Positions 10,819-21,170 are shown, counted from the first letter of the stretch. The stretch: DNA of 41,493 nucleotides from Desulfuromonadaceae bacterium (GCA_027065245.1 JAMOOS010000192.1:1-41493); one strand, 5' to 3'. Numbers and translations are program-made. The notes: generated from the sequence alone by a model not told the origin.

Positions 10819-11666
10819 TAGCGCAGCGTGTATTTGCTCCGGCCAAGGTTAATTTGTGTCTGCATGTATTGGCGCGGCGCGGCGATGGTTATCATCGGGT
10901 GCAGATGCTGATGCAGCAGGTGGCTCTGTATGACGAAATTGACATTGCGGTAACTGACAGCGGTCGCGTTGATCTGATGTGTAGTTGTGCCGAGGCCGGG
11001 GCTGGTGCTGACAACCTCGTTGCCCGCGCTGCCCAAGTTGTGCTGAATCGAGATAGCGCAGGCCGCGGCCTGGCCATCACTCTTAACAAGAATATCCCCG
11101 TCGCTGCCGGCCTGGGCGGTGGCTCTTCTGATGCCGCTGTGACGTTGCAGGCGGTTAACAACTTGCTGCAGTTGGGCCTGGAGTATGAAGATTTGCATGC
11201 CGAGGCGGTGCGCCTGGGAGCAGATGTGCCGTTTTTTCTCCAGCGCTGCGCGGCGTGGGCGTGTGGTATCGGTGAGAAACTCAGCCCGGTGGTTATCAGG
11301 CCTGAATTTTACCTGTTGCTGGTTAATCCAGGTCAGGCCGTGTCTACCGCCGCAGTGTACGGGGCATTGCAGCCGTCCATGTATTCTGAGCGTGTCGAGT
11401 TGCCAGGGTGTATTGATAGCCGTGATATGTTGCTGGAGTTGTTGCATAACGATCTCGAAGCTCCCGCATTGGCGCTATGTCCGGTTATCGCCGATATAAA
11501 AAACCTGCTGCGTAGTTCTGGTGCCGATGGTGTGCTGATGTCGGGCAGTGGTGCCACAGTGTTCGGGCTGTTTTTTTCACGCAGTGCTGCGCAAAATGCT
11601 CTGACAACGATAAGCGAAAGTGGTGTTCACTGGGTGCGATTGGTGAAGCCGCTGCGGGGCAGTTAA
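10815..11666 (+). CDS. ispE: 4-diphosphocytidyl-2-C-methyl-D-erythritol kinase
   Basis: FAPAKVNLCLHVLARRGDGYH, PVAAGLGGGSSDAA, MSGSGATVFGLF; GTG at 10815 overlaps previous stop. Confidence 0.95.
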   Translation: MIAQRVFAPAKVNLCLHVLARRGDGYHRVQMLMQQVALYDEIDIAVTDSGRVDLMCSCAEAGAGADNLVARAAQVVLNRDSAGRGLAITLNKNIPVAAGLGGGSSDAAVTLQAVNNLLQLGLEYEDLHAEAVRLGADVPFFLQRCAAWACGIGEKLSPVVIRPEFYLLLVNPGQAVSTAAVYGALQPSMYSERVELPGCIDSRDMLLELLHNDLEAPALALCPVIADIKNLLRSSGADGVLMSGSGATVFGLFFSRSAAQNALTTISESGVHWVRLVKPLRGS

Positions 11667-11820
11667 AATTGATGCGAAAACCGGGACGCGGCAAATTTTT
11701 TTATTTACACGTACAGGCGATTGTTGTATAACCCCTGCACGAAACGGATGACTGTCGCCGTTATGGTACATTCCGGCAGGAAAACCTGAGAACGGTTCAG
11801 GTGATTCGTAAGTTCTACGA

Positions 11821-11895
11821 TGGGGCGTCGCCAAGCGGTAAGGCACCGGATTTTGATTCCGGCATTCCCAGGTTCGATCCCTGGCGCCCCAGCCA
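11821..11895 (+). tRNA. tRNA-Gln (anticodon UUG, bases 11853-11855), CCA encoded
   Basis: TGGGGCGTCGCCAAGCGGTAAGGCACCGGATTTTGATTCCGGCATTCCCAGGTTCGATCCCTGGCGCCCCAGCCA folds as a cloverleaf; anticodon loop TTTTGAT. Confidence 0.97.
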
Positions 11896-11906
11896 CTTTA
11901 TCTCAT

Positions 11907-11964
11907 AAACCTCTTGCGATGGCAGTTTGATCGGGAATCGGTCATGCGTTGAGAGGTTTTTTTT
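11907..11964 (+). terminator. Putative terminator after tRNA-Gln
   Basis: AAACCTCT ... AGAGGTTT followed by TTTTT. Confidence 0.65.
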
Positions 11965-11989
11965 GTTTGTGCCCTAGTCAGGATACGTT

Positions 11990-12928
11990 GTGAATAAAAT
12001 CAAACTCTTTGCTGGCAATGCCAACCCGTTGCTGGCGCGGCAGATTTGTGAACATCTCGCCGTGCCGCTGGGCAGTGCCAAAGTCAAAACCTTCTCCGAC
12101 GGTGAAATAATGGTAGAGGTGGGAGAGAACGTACGCGGCTGTGATGTGTATGTTATCCAGTCTACCAGTGCGCCCACCAACAACAATCTGATGGAATTGC
12201 TGATAATGGTTGATGCCCTTAAACGGGCCTCGGCGCACAGCATAACAGCGGTAATGCCGTATTTCGGTTATGCTCGTCAGGATCGCAAGGTGGCACCGCG
12301 CACGCCGATTACCAGTAAGCTGGTGGCAGATCTTATCGCTGTATCAGGTGTTGATCGCCTTCTCACCATGGATTTGCACGCCGGTCAGATTCAGGGATTT
12401 TTCGATATTCCTGTCGATCACCTCTATGCGGCGCCGGTGCTGCTCGAAGATATCCAGAAGCAATTTGACAAGCGGATAGTGATCGTTTCCCCTGACGCTG
12501 GCGGCACTGAACGGGCGCGGGCGTTTGCCAAGCGTCTTGATGCCGGGCTGGCCATTATCGACAAGCGGCGCAGCGGTCCCAACGTATCTGAGGTGATGCA
12601 CATTATCGGCGATGTGAAGGATCAGCTGTGTGTGATCGTCGACGATATGATCGATACCGCCGGTACCCTGTGTCATGCTGCCACTGCATTGCAGGATGAG
12701 GGCGCCAGTGCGGTGTTTGCTTACGCTACTCATGCCGTGCTGTCTGGCGCAGCGCTGGAGCGGATTGATAACAGCTGCCTGGATGAAGTGGTGGTCTCCG
12801 ATACCATTGTTTGTTCGCACAAAGCCGAACAATGTGGAAAATTGCGGATTCTGCCGGTGGCCGGCCTGCTGGCGGAGGCTATCAAGCGGATTCATGCCAA
12901 CGAATCGGTAAGCTCACTGTTTGTATGA
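11990..12928 (+). CDS. prs: Ribose-phosphate pyrophosphokinase
   Basis: [43 protein letters not shown]-binding motif. Confidence 0.97.
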   Translation: MNKIKLFAGNANPLLARQICEHLAVPLGSAKVKTFSDGEIMVEVGENVRGCDVYVIQSTSAPTNNNLMELLIMVDALKRASAHSITAVMPYFGYARQDRKVAPRTPITSKLVADLIAVSGVDRLLTMDLHAGQIQGFFDIPVDHLYAAPVLLEDIQKQFDKRIVIVSPDAGGTERARAFAKRLDAGLAIIDKRRSGPNVSEVMHIIGDVKDQLCVIVDDMIDTAGTLCHAATALQDEGASAVFAYATHAVLSGAALERIDNSCLDEVVVSDTIVCSHKAEQCGKLRILPVAGLLAEAIKRIHANESVSSLFV

Positions 12929-12991
12929 TAAAAAACCAAGTAGGCGGTATCAGGTGGTATCGTCGTTGCTTTATCTGGAGGTAATAAAACC

Positions 12992-13615
12992 ATGGCACAA
13001 GCTGAATTGAATGTAGCCCTGCGCAAGCGGGTTGGTAAAGGTGGCGCCCGCAGCGCGCGGCGTGCCGGGCTGGTTCCCGGAGTGGTATACGGTCCCAAGA
13101 TTGAGTCCTGCGCGGTTAGCGTTGAACCTAAGGCGCTTAAGGATGCCATTGCCGGTGAAGCTGGCTGGAACACCATGCTTACCCTGGTTGGTGACGGCCC
13201 GTTCAACGGCGTGCTGGCGGTGGTGAAAGATATGCAGGTAGATGCCATCACGCGTGTGCCTACCCACGTTGATTTCCATGCCATCAATGCCGACGAAGCG
13301 GCATCGTTCATGGTGCCGGTAAACCCGGTGGGGAAATCGAAGGGCGAGAAGGAAGGTGGCAACCTGCAGGTGATCCGCAAAGAGCTGGAAGTTGTCTGCC
13401 TGCCCAATGCTGTTCCCGCTGCCATTGATATTAATGTTGAAGAACTTGCCATCGGCGATGTTGTTCACGTTGCAGATATCGAAGCGCCTGCCGGGGTTGA
13501 AATCCCCCATGATGTAAACTTCACTGTAATCACAGTTGTTGGCTTCAAGGCCAGTGAGGATGAGGAAGGTGAAGAAAGTGAAGACGTTGCAGAGGAAACT
13601 GTAGAGGAAGAGTAG
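12992..13615 (+). CDS. rplY: 50S ribosomal protein L25/CTC
   Basis: L25 N-terminal domain plus TL5/CTC C-terminal domain, acidic tail. Confidence 0.94.
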   Translation: MAQAELNVALRKRVGKGGARSARRAGLVPGVVYGPKIESCAVSVEPKALKDAIAGEAGWNTMLTLVGDGPFNGVLAVVKDMQVDAITRVPTHVDFHAINADEAASFMVPVNPVGKSKGEKEGGNLQVIRKELEVVCLPNAVPAAIDINVEELAIGDVVHVADIEAPAGVEIPHDVNFTVITVVGFKASEDEEGEESEDVAEETVEEE

Positions 13616-13619
13616 AACG

Positions 13620-14201
13620 GTGCGCCTGATTGCTGGTCTCGGTAATCCCGGCGAGCGCTATGCCTTTACCCGTCACAATATCGGGTTCATGGCGGTGGAT
13701 GCTCTGGCGCGGCGCTGCGGCGTTGCCGTCAGCAAAAAAGGGCATCAGGCGCTATACGGTATGGGGCGTTGCGCTGGTGAGCAGGTGATGCTGCTGTGTC
13801 CGCAGACTTTTATGAACCTCAGCGGTGCCAGTGTGGCATCGGCGTACAAATCCCTCGGTATAGCGCCGGGGGATTTGATCGTGATACACGATGAAATAGA
13901 TCTTCCCTATGGTGAAGTGCGTATCAAGTCCGGTGGCGGTCACGGCGGCCATAACGGTTTGCGCCATATTCATCAGGTATTGGGGGATGACGGGTATGTT
14001 CGGGTGCGTATCGGTGTCGGTCGTCCCACAGGTGGCGATGTAGCTGATTATGTTCTCAGGCGGTTTGGTGCCAGTGAAAAAAAGGATTTGGCTAAGGTGC
14101 TCGATTATGTTGCCGACATGGTTGAGGTGCTGTTGACCGATGGGGTGCAGCAGGCCATGTGTGCATGTAACGGGCGCAATATTTTACATTCATCGGATTG
14201 A
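13620..14201 (+). CDS. pth: Peptidyl-tRNA hydrolase
   Basis: LIAGLGNPGERYAFTRHNIGFMAVD, KPQTFMN-like region, HDEIDLPYG, GGHGGHNGLRHI. Confidence 0.97.
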   Translation: MRLIAGLGNPGERYAFTRHNIGFMAVDALARRCGVAVSKKGHQALYGMGRCAGEQVMLLCPQTFMNLSGASVASAYKSLGIAPGDLIVIHDEIDLPYGEVRIKSGGGHGGHNGLRHIHQVLGDDGYVRVRIGVGRPTGGDVADYVLRRFGASEKKDLAKVLDYVADMVEVLLTDGVQQAMCACNGRNILHSSD

Positions 14202-14222
14202 ACAACAGGAGGAACGTAGACG

Positions 14223-16232
14223 ATGGCATATTTTGCCGTAATTCTCGGGATAGTCGGTTTTGCTGCCGCTATCATGCTGTACAAAAAGGTTAAGGAACAG
14301 CCGGTAGGTAACGAATTGATGGCTGAAATTGCTGATGCCATTCACAACGGTGCCATGGCGTTTTTGCGCCGCGAGTATCAGGTGTTGGCGATCTTTGTCG
14401 GCGTGGTGTTTGTGTTGATTATGACGGGGATGGGGATTCAGACCGCCCTGGCATTTCTCGGCGGTGCTGCCTGCTCCATGACCTGCGGTTTTATCGGTAT
14501 GCAGGCGGCGACTCACGCCAACGTGCGTACTACTGAGGCCGCGCGCCTCAAAGGTCAGGCCAGCGCGCTGGAAGTTTCCTACAACGGCGGTGCCGTTATG
14601 GGGCTGTCGGTTGCTTCCCTCGGTCTGGTCGGTGTTGGTATTGCTTATATCTTCTTTGGCGGCGATCATGAAACTGCCCGCTACATCAACGGCTTTGCCA
14701 TGGGTGCATCTTCCATCGCTCTGTTTGCCCGTGTCGGCGGCGGCATTTACACCAAGGCCGCTGATGTCGGTGCCGACCTGGTCGGTAAGGTTGAAGCCGG
14801 TATTCCTGAGGATGATCCGCGTAACCCCGGCGTAATTGCCGACAATGTTGGCGACTGTGTTGGCGATACCGCCGGAATGGGTGCTGATATCTTTGAATCC
14901 TATGTCGGTTCCATTATTGCTACCATAGCTATTGCCGCTGCGGCCTCTCCAGAGCTGTTGGCCAAACTTGGTTCTGGTGAAGGAGTGCAGGCTGCTGCCA
15001 TGGCGCTGCCGCTGCTTCTGGCTACTTTTGGACTGGTGTTCTCCGCTGCCGGTATCTACTCCATGAAGCGTTTTCAGGATAAGGATCCCGCTTCAGCTCT
15101 GCGTCTGACCACCTTTGTCGCCGCTGGCGGCTTTCTGGTGGCATCCATGTTCATTGTTCTGATTATGGGGCTGAAATTCGGCATCTTTCTGGCGCTGGTA
15201 GGCGGTACCTTTGCTGGTATCGCCATCGGTCTGGTTACTGAATATTACACTGCGGCGGCGCCGGTACAACGGATCGCCCAAGCGAGTAAAACCGGCCCGG
15301 CCACCAATATCATCAGCGGTCTCGCTGTCGGCCTGGAAAGTACCGCTGCGCCGATTCTGATTATCTGCGTCGGTATTCTGGTAGCTAACTACTTTGCCGG
15401 TCTGTACGGTATCGGCATTGCTGCTGTGGGTATGCTGGCCACTGTTGGTGTTACCATGACCGTTGACGCTTATGGTCCCATTGCCGACAACGCTGGCGGT
15501 ATCTCCGAAATGGCCGGTCTCGGTCCCGAAGTGCGGGAGATTACCGACGGCCTGGACGCCATCGGTAACACCACTGCTGCCGTCGGTAAAGGTTTTGCCA
15601 TCGGCAGTGCCGCTCTTACCGCCCTGGCGCTGTTCTCTGCTTACGCTACCACCGTTGGCCTGAAAGCCATCGACCTCGTTGAGCCGCGTGTTGTTGTAGG
15701 TTTATTCATTGGCGGTGTGTTGCCGTTCTTTATCGGTGCTCTCACCATGACCAGCGTCGGCAAAGCTGCCGGTGAAATGGTTGATGAGATTCGTCGTCAG
15801 TTCCGCGAAATTCCCGGCCTGCTTGAAGGTAAGGAAGGAGTCAAGCCGGAGCCGGAGAAGTGCATCGACATTGCCGCCAAATCGGCCCTTAAAGAGATGC
15901 TGCTGCCCGGTATTGTCGCTGTTGTGGCACCGGTGCTTGTTGGCTTTGTCCTCGGCAAAGAGTCTCTGGGCGGCATGCTCGCCGGTGCCACCCTCACCGG
16001 CGTACTGCTGGCGTTGATGATGTCCAACGGCGGCGGTGCCTGGGACAATGCTAAAAAATTCATCGAGACCGGCAAGGTTGAAGGTGAGAAGAAGGGTACC
16101 GAAGCTCACAGTGCCGCTGTTATCGGCGATACTGTAGGCGACCCGTTCAAGGATACCTCCGGCCCGGCCATGAACATCCTCATCAAACTGATGAGTGTTG
16201 TATCTCTGGTAATTGCGCCGCTGTTGGTCTAA
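14223..16232 (+). CDS. hppA: Membrane-bound ion-translocating pyrophosphatase
   Basis: Many TM segments; [77 protein letters not shown]. Confidence 0.97.
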   Translation: MAYFAVILGIVGFAAAIMLYKKVKEQPVGNELMAEIADAIHNGAMAFLRREYQVLAIFVGVVFVLIMTGMGIQTALAFLGGAACSMTCGFIGMQAATHANVRTTEAARLKGQASALEVSYNGGAVMGLSVASLGLVGVGIAYIFFGGDHETARYINGFAMGASSIALFARVGGGIYTKAADVGADLVGKVEAGIPEDDPRNPGVIADNVGDCVGDTAGMGADIFESYVGSIIATIAIAAAASPELLAKLGSGEGVQAAAMALPLLLATFGLVFSAAGIYSMKRFQDKDPASALRLTTFVAAGGFLVASMFIVLIMGLKFGIFLALVGGTFAGIAIGLVTEYYTAAAPVQRIAQASKTGPATNIISGLAVGLESTAAPILIICVGILVANYFAGLYGIGIAAVGMLATVGVTMTVDAYGPIADNAGGISEMAGLGPEVREITDGLDAIGNTTAAVGKGFAIGSAALTALALFSAYATTVGLKAIDLVEPRVVVGLFIGGVLPFFIGALTMTSVGKAAGEMVDEIRRQFREIPGLLEGKEGVKPEPEKCIDIAAKSALKEMLLPGIVAVVAPVLVGFVLGKESLGGMLAGATLTGVLLALMMSNGGGAWDNAKKFIETGKVEGEKKGTEAHSAAVIGDTVGDPFKDTSGPAMNILIKLMSVVSLVIAPLLV

Positions 16233-16265
16233 ACCCGGCAGATGCCGGATATCTGTTGCTGAACG

Positions 16266-16296
16266 CGATAGCCGGGACTGTGAGTCCCGGCTATCG
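16266..16296. other. Perfect 14-bp hairpin CGATAGCCGGGACT-GTG-AGTCCCGGCTATCG between hppA and ychF
   Basis: Direct reading of the inverted repeat; no T-tract follows. Confidence 0.85.
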
Positions 16297-16318
16297 TCGT
16301 ATGGAGAAAGTGACGTTT

Positions 16319-17413
16319 ATGGGTTTCAAGTGTGGCATTGTCGGTCTGCCCAACGTGGGCAAGTCGACCATATTTAATGCGATAACTTCCGCAGGTGCAG
16401 AGTCGGCCAATTACCCTTTTTGTACCATCGAACCGAATGTCGGCATCGTATCGGTACCGGATGAGCGCCTTGATGTGCTGGCAGAGATCGCCTCCTCGGA
16501 AAAAGTGATGCCGACGGTGATGGAGTTTGTCGATATTGCCGGTTTGGTGCAGGGAGCCAGCAAGGGTGAAGGGCTCGGCAACCAGTTTCTTGGTCATATC
16601 CGCCAGGTGGACGCCATTGCCAATGTGGTGCGCTGCTTTGACGATGAAAACGTGGTGCATGTCGATGGCAGTGTCGACCCGCTGCGTGATATCGACGTAA
16701 TCCAGACCGAACTGAATCTGGCTGATCTGGAGGTGGTGGAGCGGCGTATGACGCGCATCGCCAAGCAGGCCAAAAGCGGTGATAAAGCGGTGCAGGCGGA
16801 GCTAGAGGTGCTGGAAAAAATTGCTGCGGTTCTCAACCAGGGGCTGCCAGCGCGCCGGGTAGAACTGAGCGACGACGAGCGCTACCTTGTGCGCGAGACA
16901 CAGCTTATCACTATCAAGCCGGTACTGTATGTGGCTAATGTGGCTGAAGATGATCTGGCCGGAGAACACGATTACGTGACTGTAGTGCGTGAGTATGCCG
17001 CTGAACACGGGGCGGAGGTGGTGACTATCTGCGGCAAGATAGAAGCGGAACTGGCACAGCTGGACGCTGAAGACAAGCAGGAGTTTCTCGCTGAACTCGG
17101 TCTGGAACAGGCCGGTCTGGACAGGATGATCCACGCTGGCTACAGCTTGTTGGATCTGATCACCTTTTTTACCGCCGGGCCTAAGGAGTCACGCGCCTGG
17201 ACCGTGCCTAACGGCGCTCTGGCACCGCAGGCGGCTGGAGTGATCCACAGCGATTTTGAAAAAGGCTTTATCCGCGCCGAGGTGATTAGTTACGCCGACT
17301 ATGTGGCGGCACGCGGTGAGGCTGGAGCGCGTGAGCAGGGTACTCTGCGCGTCGAGGGCAAGGATTATCAGGTTCAGGATGGTGATGTGATGCATTTCCG
17401 TTTTAATGTTTAG
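16319..17413 (+). CDS. ychF: Redox-regulated ATPase YchF (OLA1-like)
   Basis: MGFKCGIVGLPNVGKSTIFNAIT, FVDIAGLVQGASKGEGLGNQFL, C-terminal TGS domain; start moved to the ATG at 16319 preceded by GGAG. Confidence 0.95.
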   Translation: MGFKCGIVGLPNVGKSTIFNAITSAGAESANYPFCTIEPNVGIVSVPDERLDVLAEIASSEKVMPTVMEFVDIAGLVQGASKGEGLGNQFLGHIRQVDAIANVVRCFDDENVVHVDGSVDPLRDIDVIQTELNLADLEVVERRMTRIAKQAKSGDKAVQAELEVLEKIAAVLNQGLPARRVELSDDERYLVRETQLITIKPVLYVANVAEDDLAGEHDYVTVVREYAAEHGAEVVTICGKIEAELAQLDAEDKQEFLAELGLEQAGLDRMIHAGYSLLDLITFFTAGPKESRAWTVPNGALAPQAAGVIHSDFEKGFIRAEVISYADYVAARGEAGAREQGTLRVEGKDYQVQDGDVMHFRFNV

Positions 17414-17563
17414 CCTGAATCCGGGGTCATCTTCAGGTTTAACATAGACAATGTTGCGCTAATATGCTAATTAGCTCAATTCTGCAAGTCGGGTGTCAAC
17501 GGGTGGCACTCGCTCCTTGTTCCGGGGAAGACCGGGGCTTATTATCCATGAGGAGGTTTACGC

Positions 17564-17983
17564 ATGCGTACCTATGAAACAATTTTTATTGTTAATCCTC
17601 AGATTGTTGGCGATGAATACACCGCTGTGATCGAAAAGTTCAAAGGTGTATTGAGCAACCAGCAAGCTGAAATTCTCAAGTTGGACGAGTGGGGCACCAA
17701 ACGCCTGGCTTATCCGGTGAAGAAGCACGAGCAGGGCACCTATGTGCTGGTAAATTATTCCGCTGGTAACACGGTGGTAAAGGAGTTTGAACGGCGGATG
17801 CGTCTTGACGATGCCATCATCAAGTTCCAGACAGTTCTGCTCGATGGTCCGGTTGAAGTGGCTGAAGAAGTTGCCGCCGAGTCCGACGTTCCTGCTGAGG
17901 AACCGGCTGCTGACGGTGAAGAGGTGGATGCCGACAAGCCTGCTGAAGATAATTCAGACAGTGCTGAAGATGACGCTGAATAA
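17564..17983 (+). CDS. rpsF: 30S ribosomal protein S6 with long acidic C-terminal extension
   Basis: MRTYETIFIVNPQI..., WGTKRLAYPVKKHEQGTYVLVNY; Asp/Glu/Ala-rich tail. Confidence 0.95.
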   Translation: MRTYETIFIVNPQIVGDEYTAVIEKFKGVLSNQQAEILKLDEWGTKRLAYPVKKHEQGTYVLVNYSAGNTVVKEFERRMRLDDAIIKFQTVLLDGPVEVAEEVAAESDVPAEEPAADGEEVDADKPAEDNSDSAEDDAE

Positions 17984-18014
17984 CCAAACCACAATCTGGA
18001 AGGATTAAAACAAT

Positions 18015-18272
18015 ATGGCTTTCGTAAAAAAGGGTAACGCTCGCCGTCGTTTCAGTCGGCGTAAGGGATGTCGTTTTTGTGCCGATAACACCTTGAAAAT
18101 TGATTATAAAGAGGTGCGCACACTGCGTTATTTTATTTCTGAGCGTGGCAAGATTGTGCCGCGGCGTATTTCGGGTAACTGTGCCATCCATCAGCGTAAG
18201 GTGACCGAGGCGATCAAGCGGGCGCGCAATATTGCGCTGCTGTCGTTTACCTCCAACAAGATGGTTGACTGA
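18015..18272 (+). CDS. rpsR: 30S ribosomal protein S18
   Basis: [60 protein letters not shown]. Confidence 0.97.
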   Translation: MAFVKKGNARRRFSRRKGCRFCADNTLKIDYKEVRTLRYFISERGKIVPRRISGNCAIHQRKVTEAIKRARNIALLSFTSNKMVD

Positions 18273-19238
18273 TTGGCAGCACCTGTTGCCATGGGAAGTG
18301 GAGCCGAGGTGAAAACCAGGATTGTGCTGGTATCGGTGGCAGTGCTGGTGACCATGGGGCTGCTGCTGGTTGCACAGTACTTGGGACCGGCGGGCTCGTT
18401 TGTTAACTTGTTGCTGGCGGTACCGGTGGCGTATGTGGCCATGCGTGCTGGCATGTTGGCAGCATTGCTTGGCTTGGGTATTTGCGCTGTCCTGCAGTAT
18501 TTTGATGGTCAGCCGTGGTCGGCGTTGATCTATGTGTTGCAGTATACAATTCCGTCGCTAGTGTTGCCGCTGCTGCTGAAGCGAGGTTACTCATTGCTGC
18601 GCAGCTGGTTTATCTGTCTGCTGCTGGCTAGCAGCGGTGCGATGGCAAGTGCGCTTCTGTTTGCTACCCGTTCCGGTAGTTCGCTGTCACAACTTGTGGC
18701 CAGTTATGTTACTGCTGAGGTAGCCAAAGCTCGCCAGGTGTACGAACAGGCCGATGTCAGCAAGGAACAGCTGCAACAGTTGTACGAAGTGCTGGATAAA
18801 ACGGCGCTGTTTCTGCAACAGGCCTATGTTGGTCTGGCGGTGTTGTCTTTTGCCGCGATAATTGCCGTTACCATAGTCTTTTTGCGTTTGCTGGCATCAG
18901 AGCGGTACTATGTGCCGGCCATCTATTTTCACGAGCTGCGCGTACCCGATATGGTGATATGGCTGTTGATTGCAGCCGGGTTTGGCATGCTGGTCGACAG
19001 TCCGGCGCCGGTGCAGACGGTGTCGTTGAATGTGCTTACAGTGCTGCTGCCGCTGTATTTTTTGCAGGGAGTGGCGATTTTAACATTCTTTTTTCGTAAA
19101 AAGGGGTTCCCGGTTGTTACCCGGGTGCTCGGTTATATCCTTATACTGATTATCAATCCGCTGCCTCTACTGGTTACCGCAGTGGGGGTGTTCGATTTGT
19201 GGTTTGATTTCCGCAAACCGCGGGTGAAAACAACGTAG
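18273..19238 (+). CDS. DUF2232 (YybS-like) membrane protein; start codon uncertain
   Basis: Multiple TM segments; position between rpsR and rplI. Confidence 0.75.
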   Translation: MAAPVAMGSGAEVKTRIVLVSVAVLVTMGLLLVAQYLGPAGSFVNLLLAVPVAYVAMRAGMLAALLGLGICAVLQYFDGQPWSALIYVLQYTIPSLVLPLLLKRGYSLLRSWFICLLLASSGAMASALLFATRSGSSLSQLVASYVTAEVAKARQVYEQADVSKEQLQQLYEVLDKTALFLQQAYVGLAVLSFAAIIAVTIVFLRLLASERYYVPAIYFHELRVPDMVIWLLIAAGFGMLVDSPAPVQTVSLNVLTVLLPLYFLQGVAILTFFFRKKGFPVVTRVLGYILILIINPLPLLVTAVGVFDLWFDFRKPRVKTT

Positions 19239-19258
19239 ATCCTTTGTGGAGGAGAACG

Positions 19259-19705
19259 ATGGAAATTATTTTGACAGAGAGTGTGGATGGTCTCGGTGAA
19301 ATCGGCGAGATCGTGAATGTAAAGCCGGGCTATGCACGCAATTATCTGCTGCCTAAGAAGCTGGCCGTACGGGCTGATAAAAGTAATGTGAAGCAGCTTG
19401 AACATCAGAAGCGCCAACTGGAGCGCAAGGCACTCAAAGTGGCCAAAACTGCCGAGGCGCTTAAAACCAGACTTGAGGCGCTGAAGTGTCAGTTTGAGCT
19501 GCGTGCCGGTGAGGAAGGCAAACTGTTCGGTTCGGTTACCAGTGCCGATATTTTTGCCAAAATAAGTGAAGCGGAAATCGAGATTGATCGTAAAAAGATT
19601 CAGCTTGATGAGCCGATCAAAACCTTGGGCGAGCACAAGGTCAGCATTAAGCTGCCAGCGTCCGTGGTTGCTGAGCTTAGTGTCGAAGTTGTCGCCGCTG
19701 AATAG
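19259..19705 (+). CDS. rplI: 50S ribosomal protein L9
   Basis: MEIILTESVDGLGEIGEIVNVKPGYARNYLLPKKLA. Confidence 0.97.
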   Translation: MEIILTESVDGLGEIGEIVNVKPGYARNYLLPKKLAVRADKSNVKQLEHQKRQLERKALKVAKTAEALKTRLEALKCQFELRAGEEGKLFGSVTSADIFAKISEAEIEIDRKKIQLDEPIKTLGEHKVSIKLPASVVAELSVEVVAAE

Positions 19706-19715
19706 ATTAGCGTTG

Positions 19716-19761
19716 TGCGGTTCCGTGCTGACTGCCGTCACGGCGGTGGTGCGGAACCGCA
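19716..19761. other. Extended hairpin between rplI and dnaB
   Basis: TGCGGTTCCG (19716-19725) pairs with CGGAACCGCA (19752-19761); inner ACTGCCG-TCA-CGGCGGT stem-loop. Confidence 0.8.
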
Positions 19762-19775
19762 TGCTCAACTACTCA

Positions 19776-21151
19776 TGACCGAACAATCATCCCACCGTCT
19801 GCCACCGCAGAATATTGAGGCTGAGATGTCGGTTCTCGGCGGTATTCTGCTGGAGAACGATGCCCTCAACAAGGCGCTGGAAATTCTTGCGCCCGCCGAT
19901 TTCTATCGCGAAAGCCACCGGCAGATATTCACTGCCCTTATCGCCCTGTCTCAGCGCAATGAACCAGCCGATCTGGTTACCCTTACCGCCCAACTCAAAC
20001 AGCAGGATCAGCTTGATGCCGTTGGTGGCAGCAATTATCTGGCTACCCTGGTGGATTATGTGCCTACGGCGGCTAACATTGTCTACTACGCCCGTCTGGT
20101 AAAGGAAAAAGCGGTGGCGCGCCATATGATAAGTGTGGCAACTGAGATTGCCGCGCGTGGTTACGCTGGGCACGAGATGGAACAGACCCTGGATTGGGCC
20201 GAGAAGTCGATCTTCGAAATCAGCAACATGAAGATTCGCCCGTCCTATTTTTCTACCAGGGATATTTTGCAGGATACCTTTCGCGCCATTGAGCAGCTGT
20301 ATGAGCGCAAGGAATTGATTACCGGTGTCGCCAGCGGATATGATGACCTGGACAAGATGACCGCCGGTTTCCAACGTGGCGATCTGATTATCATTGCTGG
20401 GCGGCCATCTATGGGTAAAACCGCCTTCAGTCTCAACATTGTTGAACATGCGGCCATGCACGCTGACAAACCGGTGTCGGCACTGATATTTTCCCTGGAG
20501 ATGAGCAAGGAGCAATTGGTACAGCGGATGCTGTGTTCGGTGTCGCGGGTGGACGCCAGTCGCTTGCGTACCGGGCATCTGGGTGATTCCGACTGGCCCA
20601 AACTGACCAATGGTGCCGGATTGCTTTCGGACGCCAATATTTTTATCGATGATACACCGGCGATATCGGTGCTGGAACTGCGTGCCAAGGCGCGGCGGTT
20701 GAAGGCGGAACACGATCTTGGTTTGATTGTGGTCGATTACCTGCAACTGATGCAGGGCAATAATCCTGAGAGCCGCCAGCAGGAGATTTCCGAGATATCC
20801 CGTTCGCTCAAGGCGCTGGCCAAAGAGCTGAACGTGCCGGTGGTGGCGTTGTCGCAGCTCAATCGTTCACTGGAAAGCCGCACCGACAAGCGCCCCATGA
20901 TGGCCGATTTGCGTGAATCGGGCGCCATTGAGCAGGATGCCGATGTGATAATCTTCGTTTACCGTGAGGCGGTGTACTGCGAAGCCTGCCGTCGGCGTGA
21001 TAACAGTTGCGACCGCGGCCATGAGAACGATGCCGAAATCATCATCGGCAAACAGCGTAACGGCCCTATCGGAACCGTTCATCTAACCTTTCTGGGCAAA
21101 TTCACCCGTTTCGAAAATCAGGCCCAGCGCAGCGACGACTATACGCCGTAG
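19776..21151 (+). CDS. dnaB: Replicative DNA helicase DnaB
   Basis: MTEQSSHRLPPQNIEAEMSVLGGILLEN; IIAGRPSMGKTAFSLNIVEHAA; VVDYLQLMQG; DLRESGAIEQDADVIIFVYR. ORF track starts at a GTG at 19715; ATG at 19776 fits the family N-terminus better. Confidence 0.95.
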
Positions 21152-21170
21152 TCAGGAATGTGTGGCGCGC

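Noticed and set aside
19776-21151. Intein in dnaB
   Set aside because: The reading frame is continuous, of normal helicase length, with intact Walker A and no intein splice motifs.
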